From Rhodosorus marinus (Eukaryota > Rhodophyta > Stylonematophyceae > Stylonematales > Stylonemataceae), in contig JAMWBK010000008.1 in NCBI GenBank assembly GCA_029953675.1, forward strand, positions 1,397,001 through 1,461,000: a stretch of DNA of 64,000 nucleotides, written 5' to 3'. Made by a program: the position numbers and the translations under genes. Position 1 is the first letter of the stretch; each line of letters opens with the position of its first letter. The notes beneath the pieces are model-generated. The model made no database searches. It was given only the letters and a program-made list of their open reading frames with translations, and had not been told where the DNA came from. This document shows, one piece after another, positions 24,197 through 36,241 of this stretch.

Positions 24197-25913
24197 ATGG
24201 CTGACGCGATTTTCAGGAATTATTCCCGTCGGGGGTCGTTCGTGATGACGACGGAGACCTCTGAGGCGGCGAGGAAGACGTCTATTGTATGCACGATTGG
24301 GCCGGCGACTGATACGGAAGAGCAGCTTTATGAGCTTCTGGAGGCTGGAATGGACGTTTTGAGGTTGAACTTTTCTCACGGCACTTATCCTTATTGCGAG
24401 AAAATTCTCGGGAATTTGAAGTCGGCGTTGGCAAAAATGCCTGGTAAAACATGCGCCGTGGCCCTGGACACCAAGGGACCTGAGATCAGAACTGGAATCC
24501 TCGAAGGAGGTGTTGATGTAAGTATACAACTGGGAAGACGACCCAAATTCAAAAGCTTTCGCTTTGACGATGAGTTTGTGGAAACGTGGAATGCCTGTGT
24601 CGTGCTGACGGAAGTCACGGATTTGCATGTTTAGGTGGTTGTTGAAGCTGGAAGCCGCGTGGTTGTAACATGTGATGAAAAGTACAAGGAGCTGGGTCGT
24701 AAGGACCTTATCTACTGTGACTACGCGGCTCTCCCGGAGACCGTGTCTCCTAAAATGCAGATCTACATTGACGATGGACTGCTCTGCCTTGATGTGGAGG
24801 AGTGCAAGAGTGATCACATCGTCTGTCGTGCGGCCAATACAGCACCGTTGGGTAGCAAGAAGGGAATGAACCTCCCGGGAGCAATTGTGCAGCTTCCGGC
24901 CGTGTCTGACAAGGATAGATCGGATTTGGAATGGGGTGCTGAGCAGGAGGTTGATTTTGTTTTCGCATCGTTCATTCGTCGTGCCTCACAAGTCCATGAT
25001 GTCAGGAAAGCTTTGGGCACCAAGGGAAAGAACGTCAAGATCATCAGCAAGATCGAGAACCAGGAGGGCTTGGACAACATTAACGAAATCCTCGAGGTGC
25101 GTCAAAACCTGAAGTTCTGGCCGAAAGATGGGAGCAATTAATTGTCCATCAAGCAGTGAATTTAGATCCAAGCACGTTTCCAATCATCTTCCTTACTAGG
25201 TTACCGACGGAATTATGGTCGCCCGAGGTGATCTTGGGATTGAGATTCCTGCGTGCAAGGTGTTCACAGCGCAGAAAGTGATCATCAGGAAGTGCAATAT
25301 TGCTGGAAAGCCGGTAATCTGTGCTACTCAAATGCTTGAGAGCATGGTTAAGAACCCGAGACCCACTCGTGCGGAGGTTTCCGACGTTGGAAATGCTATT
25401 CTTGACGGTGCAGACTGTGTCATGCTTTCCGGAGAAACCGCGAAAGGAAAATACCCTCTTGAAGCAGTCAAGCACATGGACGAAGTTGCATCAGAGTCGG
25501 AAACTTATGTGGACAATGAGCACGTCATGGAGCGGCTGCGCACCAGGACTAAGAGGCCCATGTCGAACCAGGAGTCGGTGGCGCTGTCCGCAGTTGTGAT
25601 GTCGTTTGAGCAAGGATTTGATATGATCGTCGTGGTCAACGAGACTGTGGATACGCACAGACTCGTATCCAAATACCGCCCGAAGGTTCCCGTATTCTGC
25701 GTTACCAACAACGCGACGATTGCACGACAATCCCTCATTCATCGTGGCGTCATCCCCATCCAGGTGAACGAGTTCAAGTCTGTTAACTACCTCCTGAACC
25801 TGGCGTGCGAAGCAGGAAAGGCCTCTGGCATTGTCGCTCAGGGTTCCAAGGTCATTGCGATCTTTGGTGAAGATCACGAGTCGACTACTCTCAAGATCGT
25901 CACAGTGGAGTGA
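24197..25913 (+). CDS. PYK: Pyruvate kinase, three exons
   Basis: Exons 24197-24517, 24635-25096 and 25200-25913 join in phase 0 and encode 498 residues, a full family length. The enzyme transfers phosphate from phosphoenolpyruvate to ADP, the last step of glycolysis. Key segments are present in order: LRLNFSHG (about 55-62, K+/substrate site), [12 protein letters not shown] (about 89-100), the flexible B domain with [16 protein letters not shown] with the catalytic Lys, the [12 protein letters not shown] signature, CATQMLESM, and [16 protein letters not shown] followed by [12 protein letters not shown]. The C-terminal domain runs to the stop. Donors are GTAAGT and GTGCGT. There is no long N-terminal leader, so a cytosolic enzyme is most likely. 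Met-1 is chosen because it gives the normal lead-in to the TSIVCTIGP strand. Confidence 0.97.
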
Positions 25914-27002
25914 GCAATTTTTCGATCTCGTCTATTCTAAGCTCGAGCGAAGTTGAAGTCTCGAGTCACATGTGCTTTAGTTTCTCTGCTCGCCGACCCT
26001 CTAATGATACGTTGGGATGAAGAGCCTTCAGAACAGTGAAACAAAAACAAAAATATGTTTAGTATTTTGCAGACTTGATGGGTGCAGCGTGCTCCCTCCG
26101 TTGTCAAATCACGTATCGGCAACATGAGGCCCTGTTAAATACCTACTGGCCCGGCTCAGCGTAACTCAAACTGAATCGAGGCTAAGTAGCTGAAACCAAT
26201 CTGGTTGCTGATGGGCAGTCAAGAGATTTGATGAGGATAGAACCACAACAGGGTAATCGAGCACTTGGAATCGACTGACAGAAGTAGATGCTATGCAGTG
26301 GTGTGAGCAGGCGCTCCTCTGAGACAGCCTGAACGAAGCACGTTCAAAGGCAGGAACCAAAAATTATGAGGGCCGGCGACCATATCTGATACCGACCACT
26401 CTTATCGGTGTTGACATCCCGATACTACCCGCGCCTCGCCTTGAACAGTTCCCTAGTCGATTTGATTTCAAGAAAAAGTAGATTGGTTTTTTGTAGCAGT
26501 CGGTCGGCTCTCGTGTCGCCCAGGGATCAATCCCACCAGCGAACACCCTCAAACCGACCTTCATCCCGTCCATTTGTACAGCACTGCATATAGATGAGCC
26601 CCGAGGCTCTGGACGGGACAGTGGAGAGACGTCCTAGAGAAGCATTTCGTGAGCTGGAAATTTGCTCTCAATGCGACCGGATTCAGTTTCCTCTATAGCT
26701 TCGCTTCAGCGTATAGCAAACTTCAGTAGAACCAGACTCTAAATGATCGATTTCGATACGAAAATTTGGGGATTTCCGACTTGACAATAGTCTGCTCATT
26801 TGAGTTGAGGTTTCCATGTTGTTCTATAAGGTGTTGGGCAGGCGGGTAAGCACGCAGGTTCCTATTAGAATGGATCTGAGAGGGTCTGAGATGATCTGAC
26901 ATTTTGTAAGTTTGATAGAGACCTGAATGGAGCGAACTAGGATGGTGCAAGTTGGTTAGCTGAGGTGTATTTGTCAGTTGTACCCACTGGCTGGAGCAGG
27001 GG
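25914..27002. other. Intergenic between pyruvate kinase and FAN1
   Basis: No gene recognised. Frames are under 70 codons, except one minus frame that overlaps the FAN1 start and is its shadow. There are no notable repeats. Confidence 0.5.
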
Positions 27003-29753
27003 ATGACTGGGGACTCTGATTCGACCGGTGGAGAGGCCGAAAGGAAGCGAAGACGAGAGTCTGTGGTCGAGACGCTTCGTAAATCCCCCCCACAGAGAAG
27101 TCCGTTGTTAGAAGCTAACGGAGCTGCGTCTTCGAAGCAGTCATGTCCGGTGTGCATGGATAGGGTTGCCAGCTCCGATATCAACCAGCATTTGGATGAA
27201 TGTCTGGCTACGGCGGAATCCAAGGAGGCAGAGAAAGCGGACCTCCGGTCAGCAGTTGACATACTCAAAGAATCTTCAAACCGATTGGACGACGTGGTCT
27301 CTACAAGGAAGGAAAATCTGACCTGCCAGACGCATTTTGAGAAGTGGAAACCTACGTTCGCTCCAAAGGAGCATGATTCTCAGCACAACAGAGGACGACA
27401 TAGCGCGAAGGCAGTATATGTAGACAACGCCAACAAGGATGAGCCAGAAGAACAGGCGAGACCACTTCCAAATGCTCCATACTACGTGCGAGCGTTTCAA
27501 ATCGTGCTCGATTTCCTAGTCGAGACCCACGACCAGCTCCTGACAAACAACGACTGGAGGATCCACGGTGCTATCAACAACCTCGAAAGAGGTCCAAAGA
27601 AACTACTCGTCAGACTGTTCAATAGAAAACACAAATGGCTAAGGTCTTCCAATTTCTCATACAACGACATCGAAGGAGGAATTGAAAACGCGCTTGATCA
27701 GCTTGAGTCGGTAGATCTCATCGAACGCCTTGCACAAGAGAGGTGTGGTCAGACAGAATATGAGCTAATCCTTTCCAGTCTTCGAACGGAGGAAGTCAAG
27801 AAGATCGCACAGCCTTATGTCAGAAAGGTAGGGCCTTAAACGGCGGTTCTGGATGCTACCGAACCGTCTATTCTTTGGTAGAGTGTACTGACTTTACACT
27901 TCGACTGCAGGAAAAATCGATAACCAAGTCGATTGCCAGTGCGACGATTCTGCTACGTCTAGAAGACCATGTCTCCCGAACGATAGCCGGCACTACGGTG
28001 GGAGAATCCATGGCAAATCAGGTGCTGAAAGCTGCTGGGAGAGTGATTCGAATCAAAAACACGGCTCTGCAGCTTGTACAGAAGGCTCACGTTGTATTCT
28101 TCACACCAGACGATATGCATTCTCCGTCTTTGCTTCTCGCTGATCTCGGGAAGGTTTCATTTCCCGCGTATATCTGTTCGATGAGCCACCCAGTGTTTCG
28201 ATCATCGAAGGCGTACGAGTTGTACACCGATGCGAAGAAGCTGGAAGCTTCGCTTGATGAAGCTTTATTTGCTTCGGACTGGGAGCTCTCCGTCGAGATA
28301 GGAGACGAAGCTGAGCGACAGCTCAAGTCGAGTTTGGGTATTGAATCAAGCGACAAAGAAGATGACCCGGACTATCAAGTTGAGAGCGGCAACGATGATG
28401 ATGGGGGCGATGACCAACTGCGCCATCCGTTTCTTCGCTGTCTGACTTATCAGTGGATACTCGCCGGTATCGCGTGGCACTCGGTAGCTGCTCAAGAACG
28501 TCTCAGGGACTACAGAGGCGCCGTTACAAGGCTTCGTCTGATTCTTCAGTCTGGTTTGATACCGAAACGAAGGGGGAAAGTGTTGAATAGACTGACGATC
28601 GACCTCAAGCAGCACCTGGACGCCGGGCCGGAGGCGCTCGAATTGTGTCTTACAGCGCTGCGGCTCGACGAGGAGTGGATAATTCAGAGGGGGGAAAGAA
28701 TCCAGCTCGCGAAGCGTGCGAAGAGGATCTGGCAATCGCTTCACAAGGACAAAGCCATGCCGAAGGAGGTTCGGCAGCTGATAAACGCTGACAGCGCCGT
28801 CTGGATGAAAATTCCTCAGAGAACGATCGTAGGACGTCCTTTAGATGAGTACCGCAACAGAGGATCCGGGAGCGTCTTCATCGGCTACGATGGGGAGACA
28901 GTCACCGTTGAGGAGCTCTGCATTCAAAGCTATCGAGCCGAATCCAAGTGGAACGGCGTACATTGTGAAGGTGGAGAACATCAAAACTCCTAAACCTTGG
29001 GGCCACTGCCGCAGGAGCTCTAACAAGGGAGTTGTTGACTCACGGTTCTTTTGTTCAGGTTCTATAGTGAGAGCTCTGTTCCCGCTGTTGATGTGGGACG
29101 TGCTATTCTGCAACGTCCCGGATGTCTTTAGAACGCCTTTTCAAGACGCACCGTTGGACCTGGGAACGGAGGACTTTTACCTCTCACGAAGAGAGCTGAT
29201 CGATACGAGGCTTGATGTGCTGGTCGGTATGAGCCGTGACAATTTGGAGCAGGAAACCAGAGACGTCTGGGGGAGAGAGCAGGGGGTAAGATGCAGAGGT
29301 TTGACATGGAAGGATTCTCAAGTCCATCTTCCTGAGGTAATGAAACAGGCTCTCTACATAGAGACAACCAAAAGGTCTTGACGATCTAAAACGAGCGTTG
29401 GTGGCCCTGTTTCTGGTTTTTGTGTGGACCAGATGGCAAGGTGCATAGGGGGTAAAGCTTTGGCTGCTATGTTTCGTCTTCTCTGTGTGGACTACAGCTA
29501 CTGGAGTGGAGGAATGCCGGACCTATTCCTTTGGAGGAGTGAGGATTCCGTCGCAAAATTTGTGGAAGTGAAAGGCCCGAGGGATTCGTTAATGGAGCGA
29601 CAGCGCGCATGGATACATGAGCTGATGTCTTGCGGGGCGGATGTCGAGGTGTGTAAAGTAGTAGAGCGCGTGACGGAGAGGAACAAGGACGTCATTGTTG
29701 GTGACCATGACGCGTATGAGCTGGCAAGATTAGAGGATAAGTCCGTGGTTTGA
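27003..29753 (+). CDS. FAN1: FAN1, Fanconi-associated structure-specific nuclease, four exons
   Basis: Exons 27003-27827, 27911-28970, 29059-29336 and 29433-29753 close in frame to 827 residues. FAN1 cuts branched DNA during interstrand crosslink repair in the nucleus. Domains in order: a UBZ4 ubiquitin-binding zinc finger (Cys48, Cys51, His63, Cys67); a SAP-like region with RLFNRKHKWLR (about 200-210); a helical TPR-like middle part with an acidic insert (EDDPDYQVESGNDDDGGDD); and the C-terminal VRR-NUC domain with YDGETVTVEELC, VHCEG, LGWD-type LLMWDVLF, GGMPDLFLW (Asp751) and FVEVKGPRD (Glu766, Lys768). All metal-binding residues of the PD-(D/E)XK core appear intact. The donor after exon 2 (GTGGAG) is weak, but the spliced product matches the family across the junction. 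The gene is convergent with ICT1, with 200 bases between them. Confidence 0.95.
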
Positions 29754-29954
29754 GGATTGTGCTATATGAAACGCTCAACGCTGTTTGATAAATTGTATTT
29801 ATATATGTTTTACCTACTCGAGCTAGAGGGGTCCTGGGTGCGGTTGCACAAGCCGCCAGATTCAGTATGCTTGATACTGATGGTGAAGTTTTGCGCGAAA
29901 GCCCTTGCAAGGGGGGTGCTGCGAGAATGGGCAGCTGTTAGATTGCTACGGGTT

Positions 29955-30443
29955 TTATCTGTCTCCCCTTCGCCAGGCCATTAGTTTTGACTGGTGCTTC
30001 TTCTCTTGCATGCGTTTGGCCTTGAACTGGTTCTTCGTCTTACTGTCTTTGTTCCATACCTTCGGCTCGATCATGGCTTTCCTTATATAGTCAGAGGCAA
30101 GCCTGGCGGCAATATCAAAGTTCTGTTTCTGTGAGCGAGTCTCGCTGCTCTTGAACATCATTTCACCGTTCGCGGACATACGATTTCGGCACAATTCTCT
30201 TAGTCTGCTCACAGCGTCCTTGGATATCTCAATATCTTCTGGCCTAATCCTCAACTCCACCTGCGTCTCCACCTTGTTCACGTTCTGTCCACCGGGACCC
30301 GAAGATCTCGAATAGGAAACTTTCATCTTCCGAGAATCGTAGTGCGGAATCCCTGCGCTCGAGTGACTGGTATAAGTTATCTTCTGTATCCATCGCCATC
30401 GATTATGGTGTAGCAGTGCTCCCATCGACCCTCTAAAAGCCAT
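29955..30443 (-). CDS. ICT1: Mitochondrial peptidyl-tRNA hydrolase ICT1/MRPL58-type (GGQ domain)
   Basis: A single-exon gene of 162 residues. The class-I release factor core has the SSGPGGQNVNKVET motif with Gly51-Gly52-Gln53, which triggers hydrolysis of the peptidyl-tRNA ester on stalled ribosomes. The C-terminal tail is strongly basic (KNQFKAKRMQEKKHQSK), the ICT1/YaeJ feature that senses an empty mRNA channel. The N-terminal 30 residues are basic with few acids (MAFRGSMGALLHHNRWRW) and fit a mitochondrial presequence. No codon-recognition domain is present, so it is not RF1 or RF2. Confidence 0.93.
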   Translation of the reverse strand: MAFRGSMGALLHHNRWRWIQKITYTSHSSAGIPHYDSRKMKVSYSRSSGPGGQNVNKVETQVELRIRPEDIEISKDAVSRLRELCRNRMSANGEMMFKSSETRSQKQNFDIAARLASDYIRKAMIEPKVWNKDSKTKNQFKAKRMQEKKHQSKLMAWRRGDR

Positions 30444-31850
30444 TGTGAAAGTGATCTATTTCCCCGCAACCCACGGAACTCTTGCAAGCAACGCCCTGCG
30501 TGTTATCAACGTTGATACACTCCCGTCTCCGGGTCCTTAGCCATCGAATGGAGGTCACGAATTGTACTCCAACGATACTTGTGGTGCTTGAGAAGAAAAT
30601 CTCCAGGTCGGATACACAGCACTTCACTACGCACTCAGACCGCAGCCGAGAAGAACGAAAAGAGTGCCCACGAGCTACAAGAAGCATCAACCGATACAGA
30701 TAATGATTGACTCTCAATCTTCTTGTTAGTGACATTGACTCAACGACTTTCGGGGTTCGCCAAATTTCCCTCGTTCTCAATCCCCTTGAGCATTGCGAAA
30801 AACCCGATAAGATTGTGTTTGACAGTCTGTCGAACTCAAAAGTAGTCTGTTAGAGGTTCTCAAATAGTCCTAATTCAATATACGATAGCGCAACTTGTCT
30901 TCATTAAAATAATCATTATTCAATATTTTTGGATGGGAGATGATTGATTACTGGATTGAATACCGGATCAGGCGCAATCGCGAGTTCGTTTTTGTTTTGA
31001 GGAAATTTTCAATTGGGCAGTAGAACGACCTGGTAAATATATGAATTTATTTTATATTCTTAATCGTGAAAATCTCTTTAAGCGGGCCCGTTTATTAGGA
31101 TGCCTGGTCACGTCCTACCCAGACGGGCTCCGATTCAAGTACAAAACACCAAAAAGCAAAAAAAAACGCACGGCTTTTGCGACCCACGCATCAGTTAAGC
31201 AACCCTCAACGACACTGGATCCTAAATAATTCCGATACATCTAATTCTAGAGTATCTCAATCAATTCTCTTGAGACCTAAAATTGGGGTACCACAGCAAC
31301 CAAAAAAAAGGGTTTACCTATATTTAGATCTTTGTTCTCTAGAAAATACTCACAAAGGAATTATGCAGAAGAATTCAAGGAATACGGAACTGGTTATGCA
31401 GATTATTGGGGAAAATAATTCTTAATTATGAGTAAAAATGCGTTGTTTTGGTGTTGATTGGACTAGAGTACTCGTGTTGGACAGGCGATAACGTCGCGAG
31501 AGAATGTGCGCAGAGCAATCGAGTGGGTCTTTGGAAGTGCCTTGGAAGGAGCTGTTGGGAAGGTTTTCAGGGGCAGGCGAAGAGCGGGCATGAAAACAAG
31601 TCATTTGCGATATTCGTTAAGATCGACTGAATATTGATGATTGACAGTATGTCGATACTCATTATGAACGTGGGTGGACGTGTTTTATTTGTGGTCTGAG
31701 GAGTTTTCGGGGGCCCAGGGGGAGGGGGTTGCGGGGGGATTGTTGGTTTGGTCTGTGACCGAGTGGTTGAGGCGGGTTGGCAAGGGAGACGTCAAGGGAG
31801 ACTGGGGTAAAAGAGCGCGGTTCGGTTGTGGGTTGGATCTGTGAGGAAGC
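30444..31850. other. Intergenic between ICT1 and the first TLC gene
   Basis: No supported gene. A minus frame of 115 codons (30433-30780) overlaps the ICT1 start and shows no family signal; I read it as 5' flank. From 30.85 to 31.45 kb the DNA is AT-rich. A G/T-rich stretch at 31.67-31.85 kb leads into the TLC gene. Confidence 0.45.
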
Positions 31851-32435
31851 ATGATGGACCATTTGACACCGTTTGAGCGTCACGATCTCTTCAATATATT
31901 TGGGCTGTTTCCTTTTTCGGCGATGAATTTCTTCGCGTTTGGGAATAGGAATCTTCAGAAGCCAACCTTGATGGCGTTCGGGGCCTATACGGTGGCAGAT
32001 ATAATGTGGGTTCTCACAATTCCGAAGAGTGTGAAGGACCCTAAGGGGATTATTATGCATCACATGTTGTCGCTTGGGCTGTTAACGGTCCCGACTCTGC
32101 TTCCAGAGTATAGACACTATGCGGTGCTGACGCTGACCGCGGAATTCAATACGTGGTTACTTGTCACGAAGAGGCATGTGACTTGGAAGCCTCTCCGACT
32201 CGCACTCGAAGGCCTATTCTACACCAGCTGGGTTGGTATTCGACTCGTGCTCTACCCCTGGCTCTGGAGCAGGTATTTCACTGTCACGCTGCGCAACATA
32301 AGGAACGGACTATGGATACACCCGACCATCATATCTCCGATAGTCATGGGGTCACTCTGCCTCATGCAATTCAAGTGGAGCTGGGACCTTATACAGAAAT
32401 ATGTCTTGAGGAGAAAGAAGAAGGGCAGCGACTAA
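31851..32435 (+). CDS. TLC-domain (TRAM/LAG1/CLN8-like) membrane protein, copy 1
   Basis: An intronless gene of 194 residues. Four to five hydrophobic segments span most of its length. TLC-type landmarks are the HH pair in KGIIMHHMLSLGLL (about 65-72), the EFNTWLLVTKRHV segment (about 97-109), and the FYTSWVGIRLVLYPWL helix. The start MMDHLTPFERHD aligns with the paralogue at 35.6 kb. TLC proteins act in lipid sensing, ceramide synthesis or membrane composition. This one lacks the conserved Lag1 motif of ceramide synthases as far as I can see, so it is closer to the TLCD/TMEM56 style. The C-terminal KKKGSD is dibasic but not a clean KKxx retention signal. Confidence 0.75.
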   Translation: MMDHLTPFERHDLFNIFGLFPFSAMNFFAFGNRNLQKPTLMAFGAYTVADIMWVLTIPKSVKDPKGIIMHHMLSLGLLTVPTLLPEYRHYAVLTLTAEFNTWLLVTKRHVTWKPLRLALEGLFYTSWVGIRLVLYPWLWSRYFTVTLRNIRNGLWIHPTIISPIVMGSLCLMQFKWSWDLIQKYVLRRKKKGSD

Positions 32436-35400
32436 TCGAACCGTTGAAAGGTTCTATTTAGCAGCTACCTACCTACCGCACCGCGACACCATTTTTGCCG
32501 AAATCTCTACCAAGAAGGGCACAAGGAAGTGTGAGACCCTGAATGGTATCCGGAGGAAACCCCGCGCCGGGGTTGAAAATTACTTATTGAAAAAGAATGC
32601 CTCCGCCCACCTCACTATTGCCTGTTCTGTGGCGTCAACGAGGAGGGCACCCTTAGGTAGCCTCTGAGCATTTGGAGATGACCCCGCTGCATTATGGGAA
32701 GGAAAAGAAAACTCCAATGATCAAATAAAGAATTCGCGAGGAGCACTTGTACCAGAACAGATTGGGAACGTGTCGCGGGGTCAAGACGAACGAGCTGGAT
32801 CTGTCTTGCACCCCGGAGAAGTCTGTTTCATCCCGCTTCCAACACGCAGCATGTAAGCTTGTCGAGCACTAGGTTCAGCCATTGTTACCGGATTCTTTCG
32901 CAGTCTTGTGCCATAGTAAACGAGCACTGTAGCAAAAAAAGCGATTCTTCGGTGCAATTAGCCGGCCGAGCTTGGTATCAAAACTTCAACCGCGTCATCA
33001 ACATCCGAGTTTTCTATCTAAGCGACTTATGCGCCTGATTTGTTCGTGACCGATTGCTGCTCAAAGGCGTGGGGTCGACAGGATGAAGCAAACGCGGAAG
33101 GCCGAAAATGAGAGGATTCAGAACTGCCACAATGACGAAGTCGGACGTTCTCATACAAAATCCTTCAATTCATCAATTCAACAGCGACACATTCAGTTGC
33201 GCAGACCGACCATTCCGTTGTCCAAAAAAATCGTCGAAATCATGGGCTCCAGGTGGTTCTCCGACTACAAGCACTAGCACGAGGGCAAATAACCTTAGCC
33301 ATTGGGGAGATTGACACGAGCTCTACCGCAGGTCAAGCAGATCAAGCTAGTCACTCGCACCGCCTGCATTGGGCTTACCCGCTGGAAGTCAAGTTCCGGC
33401 CCCCCAAAAAGACATGACCGCTCTGAGCAAACCTTCATCGCGACGAGGAGAATAACTCATGATTGTCCTCCGGCCAGCAAGGCCAGACTCCAAGAGAGCA
33501 TAGAGAGTTCATTTGCTTACATGTCATGCTCCTATCTTCTTACCACTCAACAGCCGCTTTGATGTGAATGTGTACAAGAAGAAGCCCCAAAAGCGCAACT
33601 TGATAAAACCAAAGTTTTCATTAAAATCTGTTGACGCCATCCAAGTTCAATCTATTTAAAGCTGTTATGATGGAGAAGAATTTTGAGGATTTTCAACCGG
33701 TCTATTTTCAACGAAAATTCTGTTTTCGTATCGTCAAGATACTCATACTATCGGATATGCGTATCAGATATTGTATAAAACTTTCTGGGCGGGAAAAGAA
33801 GGAATTTGGCGTCCTCGGGTAAGCATGAAATTTTGTTGAAAATACTCGCTCCATAGTCTTGAAGTTGGTGTACTGATCTTGTAGGTCTTGTTGAAGAATT
33901 GGTTTTGGTTTCTTCTTACCGCGGTGGACGCCGGCTGGAGAGTAGGGCCTCATTCTCAGTTATGGACCTGGAAAGCAGCAGTTTCAATGAACCCGCTGCA
34001 AACAACTAAGCACGGAAAGGAATGGGAACATATCTGCCTTTCTGGGACAATCCGGATGTGCTCGTACTTTTTTGAACATGCCTGGAAGCAGGCTTTCGGA
34101 TGAGGGAAGGGCAAAACGCCAAGACTAGGAGAAAAATTCCTTTTGGCAATACTAACAATGCAGAGCAGACGTTCGCAAATCCGTTCCCTTAACACTTCCA
34201 ACGAGCTGGGCCACTCTAGTCCATCGTCAACCCCTCCCTCGACGCTTCTGGCGAAGTTCCAATAAGACGTAGACATCCATCAAACACGTCCACCCCCCCC
34301 CCAAAAAAAAAAATTTACGAGGGACCCAAAGAAATCCGCTCAATTTTCTCCTACTTCCTCCTTCCCAGCGTTGTTTCAATTTCCCGTGTCGCCCACCCCG
34401 ACGGATTTCCCTTACACCTAGTATCAGCTACCCCACCACGAAATTCCAAAAACAAAAAAACTTTTCTTCTCCAAGGGGTGTCATTAAATTCTCTCCTCCA
34501 GTATCAATCTAAAGAAATAAAATTGACTAATCAAATATCAAAAACAACCTCGAGAAGAAATATCAATCAACATACCAGACTGAAAACAATCATTTATATA
34601 GGATACTGGTGCTTTTTTTCAATCCCCCAAAAAGGGGGGGGGGGAGTTTTGAGAGGCGCTTAAACGAGCGTCCGACGAAAAAGAACAAAAAAAGAAGAAT
34701 GACTTTACCTGTCAGGTAATGGGCGACGTTTGCCGCGTTTTGAACGGGTTCTTTAAAAACCGACAAAATTTAAGATGAATTAATATTTATATTACAATTG
34801 TTTAAATCTTTTTTACGCAATGGTTGATTTATGGTTTTTTAGTTATTGTTGAGTCAATTAGAATTCATTGAAAACAATTTAAAAAAAGAAGATACGGTGG
34901 TTGTTGGAATTAAATCAACGGAAGACCGAGAAGGGGGGGGGGAACGGAGATTACTACGCCGTTTAGTCTCTTGCTCATATTGTTGTTGTTTTTCCGATGG
35001 ATGGAAGTTTCTTGGAGATAAAAAAGCAGAGAGAGAAAGATAGTGAGGGGGTGGGGAAGGAAGGAGAAAATATAAAGGAGTGGATACGAACGATTTTTGA
35101 TATTTTATCTCAAAAACCATTTGAAAAGGGGATCCAAAAAGATGTATTTTAGAGCCTGTCATCCGTCAATAGACATTGACATGAAACGTCAGAGATTTGT
35201 ATTGAAAGAGGGGGACACGAAGAAGGGTAGGAAACAAATTTCCCATTTGTCAGCGTAACAATGTTTTTAGGTAATAAAAGTTCGGTTCATGTCGGGTTTT
35301 GGGTTTTGTGGGGGGGGGGGAAGGGCAACGGTTTTTGTTGGAGAGAGCGGGAGAAGAAGAGTTTTTAAGGAATGAAGGTGAGGAATGACAAGGGTTTATC

Positions 35401-35581
35401 GATGAGGAGGGGGAGGAGAAGTGGTTGGGGATGTTTAGGTGGTTTGAGAGGATGGGATGGATGGATAGGGAGGAGAAGGATGTTAGTGTTTGTGTGGTCA
35501 GGTTGGAGGGTAGTTGGATTAGATAAGGAAGACTGAGGCCTTGGGGTGATCCCTTTTTTTTGGGGGGGGGGGATGGGAAGG
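32436..35581. other. Gap between the TLC paralogues
   Basis: No supported gene. The part from 32.5 to 33.6 kb has mixed composition with short frames that could be element debris. From 33.6 kb the DNA is AT-rich, with homopolymer runs at 34.29 (C then A), 34.63 (G), 34.93 (G) and 35.31 kb (G). The last 250 bases are purine-rich on the plus strand (AGGGGGAGGAG-type repeats). Confidence 0.5.
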
Positions 35582-36241
35582 ATGATGATGAGTAAGGTAG
35601 TTGAGATGTGGGAGTATATGACTCCGTTTGAGAGGCATGATTATTTTAATATTTTGACTTTGACACCGGTGTCTGTGATGTGTGTGCTGGCTATTGAGCG
35701 GGCGGAATTGCGGCGCTTGTTGTTTTATTGTTTCGCGGTGTATACTTTGGCCGACTGTGGTTGGATTTTGGCAGCGCCGAAGAGCGTGAAGGACACCTCG
35801 GGAATTCTGCTGCACCATGCTCTTGCGCTTTTGTTGCTTGTCGTCCCGATTTTGTACCCCGAGTACAGTTTTTATGGGACGATTACACTGTCAGTAGAGC
35901 TGAATACGTGGTTGCTAATAACCAAGAGGCACGTATTCTGGAGACCTCTCAGGCTCGTTCTCGACGCTCTTTTCTACGTCAGCTGGGTGGTCATTCGCCT
36001 TATCTTCTACCCCTATTTATTGAGCAGATTCGTGCTGCGCGCCATGGAGAAGCTGGAGCAGCAGATATATACTCATCCTGTTCTACTGGTACCTGTCTAC
36101 ATGTTCATTCTGTGCTTCATGCAATATAAATGGACCTGGGAGATTGTGAAGAAGAATATAATCGGAAGGCCGCAATCTACTCAGCGCAAGGCCAGCTTAG
36201 CGAAAAGCGGAGCTGAGCAATATAACTTGCGTCCAAGATGA
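35582..36241 (+). CDS. TLC-domain membrane protein, copy 2
   Basis: An intronless gene of about 219 residues, a clear paralogue of the gene at 31.9 kb. Shared blocks include MTPFERHDYFNI, PKSVKD, LLHHALALLLL, ELNTWLLITKRHV, RLVLDALFYVSWVVIRL and MQYKWTWEIVKK. The HH pair and the hydrophobic helices are kept. It carries a longer basic tail (GRPQSTQRKASLAKSG to NLRPR). The frame is open further upstream, into a T8G10 homopolymer run, so I start at the Met cluster MMMSKVVEMWEYM; MWEYMTPF is an alternative that matches copy 1 exactly. Confidence 0.75.
   Translation: MMMSKVVEMWEYMTPFERHDYFNILTLTPVSVMCVLAIERAELRRLLFYCFAVYTLADCGWILAAPKSVKDTSGILLHHALALLLLVVPILYPEYSFYGTITLSVELNTWLLITKRHVFWRPLRLVLDALFYVSWVVIRLIFYPYLLSRFVLRAMEKLEQQIYTHPVLLVPVYMFILCFMQYKWTWEIVKKNIIGRPQSTQRKASLAKSGAEQYNLRPR

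Noticed and set aside
26723-27268. Minus frame of 181 codons
   Set aside because: Antisense shadow of FAN1 exon 1 and its upstream region.
30433-30780. Minus frame of 115 codons before ICT1
   Set aside because: Overlaps the ICT1 start, has no family signal, and is better read as 5' flank.
35546-35581. Upstream extension of TLC copy 2
   Set aside because: The extra residues come from a T8G10 homopolymer stretch; the paralogue starts later.
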